64,000 bases of DNA, from contig CAKZVK010000073.1 in the NCBI GenBank assembly GCA_937921825.1, positions 1 through 64,000 on the forward strand. Direction: 5' to 3'. Below the pieces are notes generated by a model. The model was not told the DNA's origin. It searched no databases and was given only the letters and a program-made list of their open reading frames with translations. The position numbers were made by a program, and so were the translations under genes. Shown here piece after piece: positions 35,297 through 44,923 of the stretch; within the stretch, counting starts at the first letter, position 1, and every line of letters begins with the position of its first letter. The stretch comes from an uncultured Saprospiraceae bacterium (GTDB taxonomy: Bacteria > Bacteroidota > Bacteroidia > Chitinophagales > Saprospiraceae).

Positions 35297-36145
35297 GAAC
35301 TGGGAGAAGATTCTCCTGACCTGTCCCTCGTAAGAACCTCCAAACAAATTTAAGTGTACTAATAAGTAGTAAAGTTGGAATAGAGGTAATCTATCTTCCC
35401 ACCCCTTATTCAAAGGTAGGATTTCATTATAAAGCAAGAACACCTCATTGTCGAATCCGCCAAAGAGCTTCATCATAGCTATATCAAATTCTCTATGACT
35501 ATAAGCTACTGAAGGATCTATAAAGACTGCTTCACTATTAGTATTTATCATTACATTCCCGTTCCATATATCTCCATGCACTAGAGTAGGCAATTCTGGA
35601 GGAATAAGAGCTTCAATATTCTTATAAAAGGAGTCTATAGAAACGTCAGACAGAAAGCCTTGTCCTTTGGCTAAGCCATACTGAGCACCAATTCGGCTCT
35701 CAACATAGAAGGTGAAGAAATTTGCGGTTTGCGTATTCTTCTGCTCTAAGGAACCGATAGCATTATCATAATCTAGTCCATAATAATCTGATTGACACTG
35801 ATGAAGCAGAGCTAACTGCTGGGCTAGAGAATTGTTATAGCTATTCAGATTCTGAAGGCTTGCAGAAATATACTCAAGAAGTAAATATGAGTAGACTTGA
35901 TTGCTATGTTGTGTAATTATCTCTGGTGTATTGATACCTGACGAACTTAAAAGCTGGAGTCCGCGATATTCGCTTTCGATGATAAGCTTATGAGAGCTGG
36001 TTGTATTATACTTTATGAATACGCTATCGCCATCCTCAAGTTCAAGCCGAAGAGCATGATTAATATCCCCACCAACTACCTTGTCACATCTTAGTATCCG
36101 TTGGCCTAAGCTAGACTCAACCTGATTTAGAATCTCCTGCTGCAA
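35291..36145 (-). CDS. Fructosamine kinase-family protein
   Basis: The 284-residue protein belongs to the fructosamine-3-kinase/APH kinase fold. Evidence is GGDINHALRLELEDGDSVFIKYN near the N-terminus, the catalytic loop LVHGDIWNGNVMI, and the metal-binding FIDPSVAYSHREFDIAMM. Such enzymes phosphorylate ketosamines (Amadori products) or ribulosamines, which aids deglycation of proteins. It is the last gene of a minus-strand run after the LytTR regulator, 5 bases away. Its stop overlaps the convergent T9SS gene by 6 bases. Confidence 0.85.
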   Translation of the reverse strand: MQQEILNQVESSLGQRILRCDKVVGGDINHALRLELEDGDSVFIKYNTTSSHKLIIESEYRGLQLLSSSGINTPEIITQHSNQVYSYLLLEYISASLQNLNSYNNSLAQQLALLHQCQSDYYGLDYDNAIGSLEQKNTQTANFFTFYVESRIGAQYGLAKGQGFLSDVSIDSFYKNIEALIPPELPTLVHGDIWNGNVMINTNSEAVFIDPSVAYSHREFDIAMMKLFGGFDNEVFLLYNEILPLNKGWEDRLPLFQLYYLLVHLNLFGGSYEGQVRRIFSQFL

Positions 36146-36150
36146 GGCAA

Positions 36151-36858
36151 TTACAATTTGTTGCTCTCGATTATTTTGACGAGGTCTTCCTTGTAGTTTT
36201 TTCCTATTGGAATATGTTTAGGTTGGCCCGACTCCACTATTTCTATAGTGTTACCGACGACAGCTTTTATCTGTTGGATATTGACAATATAGGACCTATG
36301 TACTCTCATAAACATATCAGAGGGCAGCTTCGTCTCCAAGCTTTTCATTGTTTGTAAAGCTATGACTCGACCTTGCTCTTTTTTGATGATGACATAATCC
36401 TTCAGTCCTTCCACATAGAGCATTTCAGAAAAGTGCACTTTCACCAATTTCTTATCGGCTTTTACAAAGAAGAAATCATCCGCAGTTGTAGGTGTATCAT
36501 TGGGATCTAGAGAATCCTTCACCTTATTGACTGCCTTCAGAAATCTATCAAAAGCTATTGGCTTCAACAGATAATCCACAGCATTCAACTCAAAACCATC
36601 TACAGCATATTCTGCAAAGGCGGTCGTAAATACAATCTTTGGAGGGTTACTTATGCTCTTCACTAATTCAATGCCTGTCATCTGGGGCATTTGTATATCT
36701 AGGAAAACTAGATCAACTTCCTGAGATTGAATGACTTGATTCGCTTCTATGGCATTATCACATTTTGCGACTATAGTCATGTCAGGTATCTTATTGACAT
36801 AGTTTTCTATGATATCATGTGCAAGTGGTTCGTCATCTACTATCAGTGTTCTGATCAT
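36151..36858 (-). CDS. LytTR-family response regulator
   Basis: The 235-residue protein has a receiver domain (IVDDEPLAHDIIENY; phospho-acceptor Asp54 in VFLDIQMPQMTG; Lys in YLLKPIAFDRF) and a LytTR DNA-binding domain (FFVKADKKLVKVHFSEMLYVEGLKDYVII, then FMRVHRSYIVN). It lies 11 bases downstream of the LytS-like kinase gene on the same strand and is its obvious partner. Targets are unknown. Confidence 0.93.
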   Translation of the reverse strand: MIRTLIVDDEPLAHDIIENYVNKIPDMTIVAKCDNAIEANQVIQSQEVDLVFLDIQMPQMTGIELVKSISNPPKIVFTTAFAEYAVDGFELNAVDYLLKPIAFDRFLKAVNKVKDSLDPNDTPTTADDFFFVKADKKLVKVHFSEMLYVEGLKDYVIIKKEQGRVIALQTMKSLETKLPSDMFMRVHRSYIVNIQQIKAVVGNTIEIVESGQPKHIPIGKNYKEDLVKIIESNKL

Positions 36859-36869
36859 TCTGTTTTGTT

Positions 36870-37916
36870 TTATACTAATTCGATATTTAGATTCACTTTA
36901 TAAGAATCGGATTCATCAGATATATTAAGGGCATGCTTATTCGGGTAGAGTAGTCGCAATCTCCTCTGTACGTTTTCCAATCCGATACCACCAGATTTTA
37001 ATCCAACTGGCTTAGGGACTTTAGGAGGCTTGCTGTTTTCTATGTCTAACTCTACAGAGTTTTCATTGAAGTTCATTTCAATATTTACATAACCAGAATT
37101 GATTTGACTGTCTAAGCCATGCTTGAAACTATTCTCTAGGAAAGGAATAAACATCAGTGGAGCAATCTTCTTATTGGCCACTTTACCATTGAGATTAAAA
37201 TTGATTTTGAATTTATCGCCTTGTCGTAGTTTCTCTAGTTCTATATAGTTCATGACATAATTAATCTCTTTCTCTAGAGACACTTCCTTTTCGTTGCTTT
37301 CATAAAGCATGTATCGCATCATCTCTGATAGCTTGAGCACTATCTCTGGTGCAAGATCTGACTTCTTGAGGGTTAGCGCATAGAGGTTATTCAAGGTATT
37401 AAAGAAGAAATGAGGATTGATTTGGGACTTCAAAAACTTTAACTCTGACTGAAGGTTTTGGCTTTCGAGCTCTCGTTTTTCATTCTGGAGTCCGAGCCAG
37501 TCTGTGGTGACTTTATACCCAGTGGATATTAGCCCAACGAGTAGGCATCTCAGAAAGATTGCAGTCTTATCATTTATCAGCTGGGAGACTATAGAATCAT
37601 TATCCTGATAGAGCAGAATAATAGATAGCGTCTGTATTGGGGTTATAAGCAGCACTAGTATAAATAGCGCGATGAAGTAGTACAGTAGATTATGTTTCTG
37701 GAGGAATGTCGGTATGAGATAGAGTATATTAATATATACTATGAGGATGTAAAAGGAGATATCCAGTAGCTTATCGACTAGGATAAACCAAATAGGGTAA
37801 CTACTCTTATCGATTAGAACCATGAAAAAGTAGAACATTATCCAAAAACTGAAGTGGAAAAACCCCTTAGTCTTAAAGACATCATCTTGTATGTTCTTGA
37901 ATTCTATCCAGTTCAC
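36870..37916 (-). CDS. LytS-type sensor histidine kinase
   Basis: The 348-residue protein has four or more hydrophobic segments (residues about 20-130), a short coiled coil, then a His_kinase domain with the phospho-acceptor His169 in SQINPHFFFNTLNNLY. The ATPase region carries PLMFIPFLENSFKHGL and SGGIGLENVQRRL. It starts with GTG at 37916; the first internal ATG would remove part of the first membrane segment. It is an inner-membrane sensor paired with the adjacent LytTR regulator. The stimulus is unknown. Confidence 0.9.
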   Translation of the reverse strand: MNWIEFKNIQDDVFKTKGFFHFSFWIMFYFFMVLIDKSSYPIWFILVDKLLDISFYILIVYINILYLIPTFLQKHNLLYYFIALFILVLLITPIQTLSIILLYQDNDSIVSQLINDKTAIFLRCLLVGLISTGYKVTTDWLGLQNEKRELESQNLQSELKFLKSQINPHFFFNTLNNLYALTLKKSDLAPEIVLKLSEMMRYMLYESNEKEVSLEKEINYVMNYIELEKLRQGDKFKINFNLNGKVANKKIAPLMFIPFLENSFKHGLDSQINSGYVNIEMNFNENSVELDIENSKPPKVPKPVGLKSGGIGLENVQRRLRLLYPNKHALNISDESDSYKVNLNIELV

Positions 37917-38052
37917 CTAAGAAAGTTAGAGTTTAAATGCAGCTATCACAACAAGATTTAGACAAAAATCTCAATAATTCCGATAATCTAACCTCCAGCA
38001 AGCAGATTGCTTAATATCATTCCGATATAAACATAATTCGAGAATTCTAGTT

Positions 38053-38060
38053 TACTTTTG
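38053..38060 (+). promoter_or_regulatory. Candidate -7 element before folE
   Basis: TACTTTTG matches TAnnTTTG and lies 22 bases before the folE ATG at 38083. A clear -33 TTG was not found at the expected spacing. Confidence 0.4.
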
Positions 38061-38082
38061 AGCCACCTAAGTAAAATGGTTT

Positions 38083-38676
38083 ATGAGCTATTCTAAGAAA
38101 GAAACTTATTCTACAAAAAGCACCAATCTTCTGAAGAAGAAGTATACTGATATCCTAAAGTCGCTAGGAGAGGACGTGAAGAGAGAAGGATTAGTAAAGA
38201 CTCCAGAGAGAGCTTCAAAGGCGATGCAGTTCTTAACTCAAGGCTACAAGCAAGACCCTATCAAGATCTTAAAAGGGGCTATGTTCAAAGAAGGATTCAA
38301 TAATATGGTATTAGTTAAGGACATAGAACTATACTCTCTATGTGAGCACCATATGTTGCCTTTCTATGGGAAAGTACATATTGCCTACATACCCAATGGC
38401 TATATCGTAGGTCTTAGCAAACTGCCAAGAGTTGTAGATGTCTTCGCTAGAAGGCTACAAGTACAAGAGAGACTGACTCATCAGATTTTGGATTCTATAA
38501 ACAAAGCCCTTAAGCCACAAGGGGTTGCTGTAGTCATAGAAGCTGCACATATGTGTATGATGATGAGAGGGGTGCAAAAGCAAAATTCTATGACGACAAC
38601 TTCAGCATTTACTGGAGTCTTCAAGAATGCTGAAACAAGAAATGAATTTCTTAGGCTCATCAGTGGAACCAAGTAG
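38083..38676 (+). CDS. folE: GTP cyclohydrolase I
   Basis: The 197-residue enzyme has the FolE signatures [24 protein letters not shown] (zinc-binding Cys/His), [23 protein letters not shown] and [13 protein letters not shown]. It converts GTP to dihydroneopterin triphosphate, the first step of folate or tetrahydrobiopterin synthesis. It heads a plus-strand run with fabD, yqgE and an ABC-F gene. The 38-base gap to fabD suggests loose coupling. Confidence 0.96.
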   Translation: MSYSKKETYSTKSTNLLKKKYTDILKSLGEDVKREGLVKTPERASKAMQFLTQGYKQDPIKILKGAMFKEGFNNMVLVKDIELYSLCEHHMLPFYGKVHIAYIPNGYIVGLSKLPRVVDVFARRLQVQERLTHQILDSINKALKPQGVAVVIEAAHMCMMMRGVQKQNSMTTTSAFTGVFKNAETRNEFLRLISGTK

Positions 38677-38714
38677 GTAGTTATTACCTTTAATCACTAC
38701 AAAGTAAATTAGAT

Positions 38715-39590
38715 ATGTCAGTTTTACTGTTTCCAGGACAAGGTTCGCAGTCTGTAGGAATGGGTACCGCTTTATTAGAAGCCTATCCCAATGCTACTAA
38801 AAGACTCGCTCAGGCAGATGAAATACTAGGATTTTCTCTCTCTGAAATAATGAAAGAAGGGGAAGCAGAAGATCTAAAAAAGACTTCTGTAACCCAACCA
38901 GCTGTATTTGTCAATTCATTCATCAGATACGAAGAGAACAAAGCGCAAGTACAAGCAACAGCTGTAGCTGGCCACTCCTTAGGCGAGTTGACTGCTTTGG
39001 TTGCCTGTTCTGTACTCAGCTTTGAAGATGCCTTGAGCTTAGTGCTTATAAGAGCGCAAGCGATGCAGGAGGCCTGTAACACTAGCAAAGGTACCATGGC
39101 CGCTGTATTAGGAATGGAGGATGCAGCTGTAGAAGAACTATGTTCTTCCAATACACTAGGGCAAGTAGTCGCCGCTAATTATAACTGCCCAGGTCAATTA
39201 GTCATCTCTGGTAGCGAAGAAGGAATAGAAGTCATCGTAGAAAAAGCTAAGGAAGCCGGAGCCAGAAGAGCCATAGTACTTCCAGTAGATGGTGCCTTCC
39301 ATTCACCATTAATGGAACCAGCTAGATCAGCACTTGCCGCAGCCATAGAGAAAGCTAATTTTTCTAGCCCTTCTGTACCTATCTATCAGAATGTCACTGC
39401 CCAGGCTGAAACAGATCCTGATATGATAAAAATGAATCTTATAGCACAGCTGACCAGTCCAGTGAAATGGACTCAAAGCATGAAAAATATGATAGCAGCA
39501 GGGGAGAATGATTTTGTAGAATTTGGGGCGAAGGTGTTAAGTGGCTTTATAAAGAAAGTAGATAGAGCCTTACCTGTTACACAATATTAA
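38715..39590 (+). CDS. fabD: Malonyl-CoA:ACP transacylase
   Basis: The 291-residue enzyme begins LLFPGQGSQSVGMG and carries the nucleophile Ser88 in GHSLGE, the NYNCPGQLVISG motif and the catalytic His in GAFHSPLM. It transfers malonyl from CoA to acyl carrier protein to feed fatty-acid elongation. The yqgE gene starts one base after its stop, so they are co-transcribed. Confidence 0.96.
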   Translation: MSVLLFPGQGSQSVGMGTALLEAYPNATKRLAQADEILGFSLSEIMKEGEAEDLKKTSVTQPAVFVNSFIRYEENKAQVQATAVAGHSLGELTALVACSVLSFEDALSLVLIRAQAMQEACNTSKGTMAAVLGMEDAAVEELCSSNTLGQVVAANYNCPGQLVISGSEEGIEVIVEKAKEAGARRAIVLPVDGAFHSPLMEPARSALAAAIEKANFSSPSVPIYQNVTAQAETDPDMIKMNLIAQLTSPVKWTQSMKNMIAAGENDFVEFGAKVLSGFIKKVDRALPVTQY

Positions 39591-39591
39591 T

Positions 39592-40149
39592 ATGTCACAA
39601 GAGGTATCCGCAGGTAACATATTAATAGCACAGCCTTTCATGGAGGAAGGAAACTTCAAAAGATCGGTCATAGGTCTTACAGAGCATGGAGAGGAAGGTA
39701 CTGTAGGATTTATTCTTAATAAACCCATCAATCTAAAGTTGCCAGAGATGGTGCAAGGTGTAAAATCGGATGAAGACTTCAGTGTTTATTTTGGAGGACC
39801 AGTAGCGACTGATACTATTCACTACATACATAATGTAGGAGATTTGTTAGAAGAAAGTATCAAGATCAAGAACGGTATATACTGGGGCGGCAACTTTGAT
39901 AAACTAATCTTTCTTATAGAATCCGGACTTATCTTGAAAAACAATATTCGATTCTATGTGGGATATTCTGGTTGGTCAGAGGGGCAGCTAGATGGAGAAT
40001 TAAATTCTGGAAGTTGGATAGTTTCTGATTGGTATGCAAACTATACTTTCCAGAGCAAACCCAAACAGCTTTGGGAACAGGTTCTTGCCCACAAAGGAGA
40101 TACCTACTCTGTAATCTCAAGGATTTCTAATCACATCTCAAACAACTAG
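39592..40149 (+). CDS. yqgE: YqgE/AlgH-family protein
   Basis: The 185-residue protein opens GNILIAQPFMEEGNFKRSVIGLTEHGEEGTVGFILNKP, the YqgE/AlgH signature, followed by YFGGPVATDTIHYIH and YVGYSGWSEGQLDGELNSGSW. The biochemical role of the family is not known. The genes around it are housekeeping. It lies one base after fabD and 3 bases before the ABC-F gene. Confidence 0.93.
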   Translation: MSQEVSAGNILIAQPFMEEGNFKRSVIGLTEHGEEGTVGFILNKPINLKLPEMVQGVKSDEDFSVYFGGPVATDTIHYIHNVGDLLEESIKIKNGIYWGGNFDKLIFLIESGLILKNNIRFYVGYSGWSEGQLDGELNSGSWIVSDWYANYTFQSKPKQLWEQVLAHKGDTYSVISRISNHISNN

Positions 40150-40152
40150 CCC

Positions 40153-42060
40153 TTGTATTCATTTCAGAATATAAATTTACACTTCGGTGACTTCCAATTG
40201 TTTGACAATGTGTCTCTGGTAATTTCTCCAGGGGATAAGGTCGCTCTGGTCGGCAAAAATGGTGCAGGTAAGTCTACGCTATTCAAGATTATGACTAATG
40301 AAATTTCTGCAGATTCTGGAGAGATTTCAATGCCCAAAGAGAGTACCATCGGTTACCTGTCACAGCATCTAGATTTTGAAGAAGGAAAAACTATAAAGGG
40401 GGCTTGTCTGGATTGTTACAAAGCTTACTTTGATACAGAAAAGAGAATCGAAGAAATCAACGACCTCTTACAGAAAGACCATCCAGAAAACAAACTGAAC
40501 CAACTATTAGAAGAGCTTTCCGAACTCAACATTAAGTTGGGATCACTCAGTAATACCAATCCTCATTCTGAGATTGCAAAAATTCTCAAAGGTTTTGGAT
40601 TTATAGAAGAACAGTTTGATAATGAGGTAAGCACCTTATCTGGAGGATGGAAAATGAGGGTTCAGATGTCTAAGCTCTTACTTACAAAACCCGACCTATT
40701 ACTGCTAGATGAGCCAGATAACCACTTAGATATTGAAGCGCTAATTTGGTTTGAGAAATATCTTAGAAATTATTCAGGAGCGATACTCTTTATCTCTCAC
40801 GATATAGATTTCATGTCCAACATCGCTACACGAATCATGGAGCTCTCCAATAGAAAGATCTTTGATTTCAAAGGAACTTATAAAAAATACCTAGAAGGAA
40901 AATCTGTAAGAAGAGAAAAAGAAGAGCAAGCCTATATCAACCAGCAAAAGGTGATCAAAGAAAAGGAAAGAACCATTACAAGGTTTATGGCAAAAGCCAC
41001 TAAGACCAAGATGGCTCAGTCCATGAAAAAGCAGCTGGATAAGATGGATAGGATAGAATTATCCCAAGATGACATCACCCAGATGAACATCAACTTTCCG
41101 ATGGTACATGCCCCTGGAAAGGTCGTTGCTAAAATAGAACATGCCTATAAATCATATGGTTCTAAAAGTGTTCTAGAGGATATCAATCTCGTCATCGAAA
41201 GAGGACAGAAGGTGGCCTTCGTAGGACAAAATGGACAAGGGAAATCTACTCTGGTAAAGATGATAGCAGGCAAGCTCAATTATGAAAAAGGTCTAGTAGA
41301 ACCTGGCCATAATGTACTCATCAGTTATTTTGCTCAGGACCAAGCTGAAACTCTAAATCCTAAACTAACTGTACTCGAAACTCTAGAAAGTAAAGCAGAT
41401 GCTGAGCTACAAACCAAATGTAGAAATATCCTAGGGGCATTTGCATTCTCAGGAGAGGAAGTAGAAAAGAAAGTCTCTGTACTAAGTGGAGGAGAAAAAT
41501 CAAGACTATCCATGGCCTGCCTAGTCTCGCAGAAATCTAATTTCCTCATTCTTGATGAGCCGACTAACCATCTAGACATTCATGCCAAGGCAATCCTCAA
41601 GCAAGCAATATTAGATTATCCAGGGACCTTAGTGATTGTTTCTCACGATAGAGAAATTCTAAGAGGAACTGTCGACATCACCTATGAATTCAGAGATCGA
41701 AGTATCATTCAGCATCTTGGTGATCTAGACTATGTGCTAGAAAAGAGAAAGATGGAAGACCTCAGAGAATTCACTCTTTCTGGTAAGCAAGAAAAATCTG
41801 CGGCACCCGAAAAGAAAGAAAGTAAAACTAAAGAGCTTTCCTATGATGAACGAAAGAAGATCAACAGAAACATTAGTAGAGTAGAAAAGCGGATTGCTGA
41901 AGCTGAAGAAAGCAAGGCGACGATACACGAAAAACTCATGGACTCTAGTTTCTATAATTCTCCAGAAGCGGCTCCTGCTATGAAGAAACTGAAAGAACTG
42001 GAAGACGCTTTAGAAAAGCTCTCCGAAGAATGGGATGAATGGGTTACAAAGTTAGACTAA
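40153..42060 (+). CDS. ABC-F family ATPase, translated from a TTG start
   Basis: The 635-residue protein has two ABC domains: Walker A GKNGAGKST with LSGGWKMRVQ and LLLLDEPDNHLD, then GQNGQGKST with LSGGEKSRLS and LDEPTNHLD. The interdomain linker is basic and helical, and the last 75 residues form a charged coiled coil. There is no membrane domain. ABC-F proteins act on the ribosome (translation factors or antibiotic protection). The start is TTG at 40153, 3 bases after the yqgE stop. No ATG lies before the conserved YSFQNINLHFG opening. Confidence 0.93.
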   Translation: MYSFQNINLHFGDFQLFDNVSLVISPGDKVALVGKNGAGKSTLFKIMTNEISADSGEISMPKESTIGYLSQHLDFEEGKTIKGACLDCYKAYFDTEKRIEEINDLLQKDHPENKLNQLLEELSELNIKLGSLSNTNPHSEIAKILKGFGFIEEQFDNEVSTLSGGWKMRVQMSKLLLTKPDLLLLDEPDNHLDIEALIWFEKYLRNYSGAILFISHDIDFMSNIATRIMELSNRKIFDFKGTYKKYLEGKSVRREKEEQAYINQQKVIKEKERTITRFMAKATKTKMAQSMKKQLDKMDRIELSQDDITQMNINFPMVHAPGKVVAKIEHAYKSYGSKSVLEDINLVIERGQKVAFVGQNGQGKSTLVKMIAGKLNYEKGLVEPGHNVLISYFAQDQAETLNPKLTVLETLESKADAELQTKCRNILGAFAFSGEEVEKKVSVLSGGEKSRLSMACLVSQKSNFLILDEPTNHLDIHAKAILKQAILDYPGTLVIVSHDREILRGTVDITYEFRDRSIIQHLGDLDYVLEKRKMEDLREFTLSGKQEKSAAPEKKESKTKELSYDERKKINRNISRVEKRIAEAEESKATIHEKLMDSSFYNSPEAAPAMKKLKELEDALEKLSEEWDEWVTKLD

Positions 42061-42779
42061 CCCAGCTTAGTCAATTGATGGACGACAGCTTTCATATCCT
42101 TAGGTAATTTCGATTCAAATTCTAAGCTGGCCCCTGTTGTAGGGTGGGCAAACTCCAATTTGTGTGCATGCAACCCGACTCTGGACAATAAAGGTTGTTC
42201 TTCTCTTTCAGAAGAGCGATTCATCTTTCGCTTTATGTCTGAGAGGAAAAAGCTATTGCCATCACCATATAACTTGTCTGAGACTAGTGGGCAGCCTATA
42301 GCCCGCATATGCACTCGAATCTGATGCTGTCTTCCTGTGATTAATTTTGCTTCTATTAGCGCATATCTCGACCACTGATTTATTACTCTATACTTAGTCT
42401 GACTAGGTTTGCCATTCTCATTTATAATCATGCCTTTACGCTTACCGGGTGCTGCAGAAATTCCTAAGTCTATAAGTCCTACTTCTTCTGGAGGAGCACC
42501 ATGTACCAGACCATAATAGTATTTCTCTATAGTTCTTGATTCAAAAGCTTCAGACATCTTTTTGTGTGCCCCTTCATTCTTGGTAAAGAGTATCAGCCCA
42601 CTTGTTTCTTTATCCAATCTATGATTGACAAATACTTGATCTCGGTTCTCGGATAGCTTGCCTACAAGAGATGGAATGGTTTGATCATATCTATCTGGGA
42701 TCGTTAGATATGGTGCTGGCTTATCCACGATGATAAGATCTTCGTCCTCATGCAAAATTATCCATCGTTTCTTCTTCAT
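42057..42779 (-). CDS. RluA-family RNA pseudouridine synthase
   Basis: The 240-residue protein has the RluA/RluD catalytic motif VNHRLDKETSGLILFTK (catalytic Asp), preceded by LIIVDKPAPYLTIP and followed by EAKLITGRQHQIRVHMRAIGCPLVSDKLYG. It lacks an N-terminal S4 domain, unlike RluD. It isomerises uridines in rRNA or tRNA; the site is unknown. The gene overlaps the ABC-F stop by 4 bases and follows the ribF fusion gene by 15 bases on the same strand. Confidence 0.9.
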   Translation of the reverse strand: MKKKRWIILHEDEDLIIVDKPAPYLTIPDRYDQTIPSLVGKLSENRDQVFVNHRLDKETSGLILFTKNEGAHKKMSEAFESRTIEKYYYGLVHGAPPEEVGLIDLGISAAPGKRKGMIINENGKPSQTKYRVINQWSRYALIEAKLITGRQHQIRVHMRAIGCPLVSDKLYGDGNSFFLSDIKRKMNRSSEREEQPLLSRVGLHAHKLEFAHPTTGASLEFESKLPKDMKAVVHQLTKLG

Positions 42780-42794
42780 AGCTTCTACTTACGC

Positions 42795-44777
42795 TTATCC
42801 TTTAAGATCAGAGAATTTCTTTTTGCCGAAAATATAATAACTGAAGACAATGGAATTAGAAGGCCTATCGTAATTTGGTTTAGGACCAATAGCACAAGCA
42901 GAGACTTTTTGCTTCACCTCTTTTCTTTTTCTTATCAAGGATCCTACATGAGCATAGAAAGAAAAATGCGCCTTAATGATAGACAAGAAGTTTTTGATAT
43001 CAAAACTCAATAAAAATTTGACACCTGCTACTCCATCTAAGACTAAGCGTGATGGAATTTTCCATAGCAGGTTTACTAAGCTGTCATTCTTAAATAGTGT
43101 ATAAAGGCTATTTCGGAAATTCAAAAAAGTCTTCTTCGGATTATTGTAACTCAAGGTGCCTCCACCAAGATGATAGACAACTGAAGAAGGTAAGACGGCT
43201 AGTTTATAACCTGCATTCCTGATACGCCAGCATAGATCTATCTCTTCCATATGCGCAAAGAAGTCTTCGTCAAAACCACCCAAAGCATTAAACAACTCTG
43301 TGCGCATAATAAAAGCTGCTCCACTGACCCAATCTAGCTCTGATACTGCTTTATCATATTGCCCCTTATCTTCTTCCACTACATCAAACAATCGACCCCT
43401 GCAATAAGGATACGCTAAGGCATCCATATAACCGCCTGCAGCACCTGCATACTCAAATTTATGCTTCTCCTCATAAGAAAGAATCTTAGGCATAACTGCC
43501 CCTATATCTGGATGCTTCTCTAAATACTCAACCAGTGGTGTCAACCAACCATTCTGTACTTGCACATCCGAATTCAAAAAAGCGATATATTTAGACTGCA
43601 CCTGTTCGAGGCCCTTATTATAGCCCCCAGCAAATCCATAATTCTTATCCAGTGCGACGATATCTACTTCTGGAAACCACTCCTGCATAAACTCCACAGA
43701 ATCATCAGAGCTATTATTATCTATCACTGTACTGCTGAATAGCCCTTCTGAAGAATAGGAGACTGAAGGCATAAACGTCTCTAATAGATCTCGTCCATTA
43801 TAGTTCAAAATAGCTATGGTAGTGTCTAAGTCCTTCTCGTTACTTCTGACCTTATCAAAGTAGGCTAAAGTGTTTTCCTTATCCAAAGCTAGCTGCGCCT
43901 TCAAAGCGTCTAGGCTATCAAACTTCTCATCTCCTCTGAGGTACTTGAGAAAATATACTGAGATTTTCTGATCATAGATATCTTCATCAAAATCAAAAAT
44001 ATTCACTTCAATGGTCTGCACTTCTTTATCATTCAGAGTAGGGACGACACCTATGTAGAGCATGCCATCATACCTTTTGCTAGCTATCTCTATTCTGCAT
44101 ACGTATATGCCATTCTGCGGGATTAGCTTATATCGGTTTTCTACTGCAATGTTTGCGGTAGGAAAACCGAGCTCAGTACCGAGTTGCCTGCCTTTTACGA
44201 CAGTGCCGGTAAGACCATAAGGCCTGTCTAGGAGAGCATTAGCTGTTTCTAGTGCTCCCTGCTGAAGAGCCTCTCTTATCTTAGTAGAGCTAATCGTTAT
44301 TGCCTCTATTTCTTGCTTTTCTATTTCGATAACCTCATAGCTGTAGTCAGAAGCTTTCTGCTTGAGGAGATTTATGTCTCCTGCTCTATTCAGTCCAAAA
44401 CGATGATCATAACCTATAACTATATGTGAAGGTCTGAACTTCCTGACGATCAGGTCTACATACTCTAAAGGTTGTATCTGGGAGAACTCTACGGTAAATG
44501 GAAGAATGACGAGATTATCAATCCCATAGCTTTCGAATAATCTAATCTTCTCTTCTAGCGTAGATAGTAGGCGCAGTGTTTTGTCCTTAGGATAGACGAT
44601 AGATCTAGGATGAGGATGGAAAGTCACCACCAGTGTCTCTCCTCCAGTTTTTCTTGCCACATCCCTCAATTGCGACAGAATACGTTGATGTCCACTATGT
44701 ACTCCATCAAAGGAACCAATGGTAATCACTGTCTGACTTAGGCTCTCTAACTGCTCTATATCTCTATAAACCTTCAT
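42795..44777 (-). CDS. ribF: RibF (riboflavin kinase/FAD synthetase) fused to a family 2 glycosyltransferase
   Basis: The 660-residue frame is continuous. Residues 1-155 are an FAD synthetase domain (IGSFDGVHSGH, IGYDHRFGLNRAGD). Residues about 182-305 are riboflavin kinase (KGRQLGTELGFPTANI, NGIYVCRI). From residue 318 a complete GT2 glycosyltransferase follows: TIAILNYNGRDLLETF, DKNYGFAGGYNKGL, AFLNSDVQ, and EDFFAHMEEIDLCWRIRNAGYKLA. RibF proteins usually end near residue 310. I see no ATG or GTG near the junction that would start the second part separately. FMN/FAD synthesis is certain for the first half; the sugar substrate is unknown. Confidence 0.88.
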   Translation of the reverse strand: MKVYRDIEQLESLSQTVITIGSFDGVHSGHQRILSQLRDVARKTGGETLVVTFHPHPRSIVYPKDKTLRLLSTLEEKIRLFESYGIDNLVILPFTVEFSQIQPLEYVDLIVRKFRPSHIVIGYDHRFGLNRAGDINLLKQKASDYSYEVIEIEKQEIEAITISSTKIREALQQGALETANALLDRPYGLTGTVVKGRQLGTELGFPTANIAVENRYKLIPQNGIYVCRIEIASKRYDGMLYIGVVPTLNDKEVQTIEVNIFDFDEDIYDQKISVYFLKYLRGDEKFDSLDALKAQLALDKENTLAYFDKVRSNEKDLDTTIAILNYNGRDLLETFMPSVSYSSEGLFSSTVIDNNSSDDSVEFMQEWFPEVDIVALDKNYGFAGGYNKGLEQVQSKYIAFLNSDVQVQNGWLTPLVEYLEKHPDIGAVMPKILSYEEKHKFEYAGAAGGYMDALAYPYCRGRLFDVVEEDKGQYDKAVSELDWVSGAAFIMRTELFNALGGFDEDFFAHMEEIDLCWRIRNAGYKLAVLPSSVVYHLGGGTLSYNNPKKTFLNFRNSLYTLFKNDSLVNLLWKIPSRLVLDGVAGVKFLLSFDIKNFLSIIKAHFSFYAHVGSLIRKRKEVKQKVSACAIGPKPNYDRPSNSIVFSYYIFGKKKFSDLKG

Positions 44778-44852
44778 TTACTTGCGCCATATTGCTATCA
44801 AAGGTATCAACTATCTAGTCTATTAAATAATAATCATATTAATCATTTTGAC

Positions 44853-44860
44853 TATGTTTG
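44853..44860 (+). promoter_or_regulatory. Candidate -7 element before mrp
   Basis: TATGTTTG matches TAnnTTTG and lies 63 bases before the mrp ATG in the gap between divergent ribF and mrp. No good -33 element was found. Confidence 0.4.
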
Positions 44861-44923
44861 GTACTATTAAATTAACACTGTGGAGAAGGGAACTCTTTAG
44901 TCAGTTTTCTGTTAAAATATCGT

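Noticed and set aside
43830-43860. RibF-GT2 as two genes separated by an unnoticed start
   Set aside because: No stop codon, ATG or GTG lies at the junction. Only a sequencing error could separate them, and the sequence itself cannot test that.
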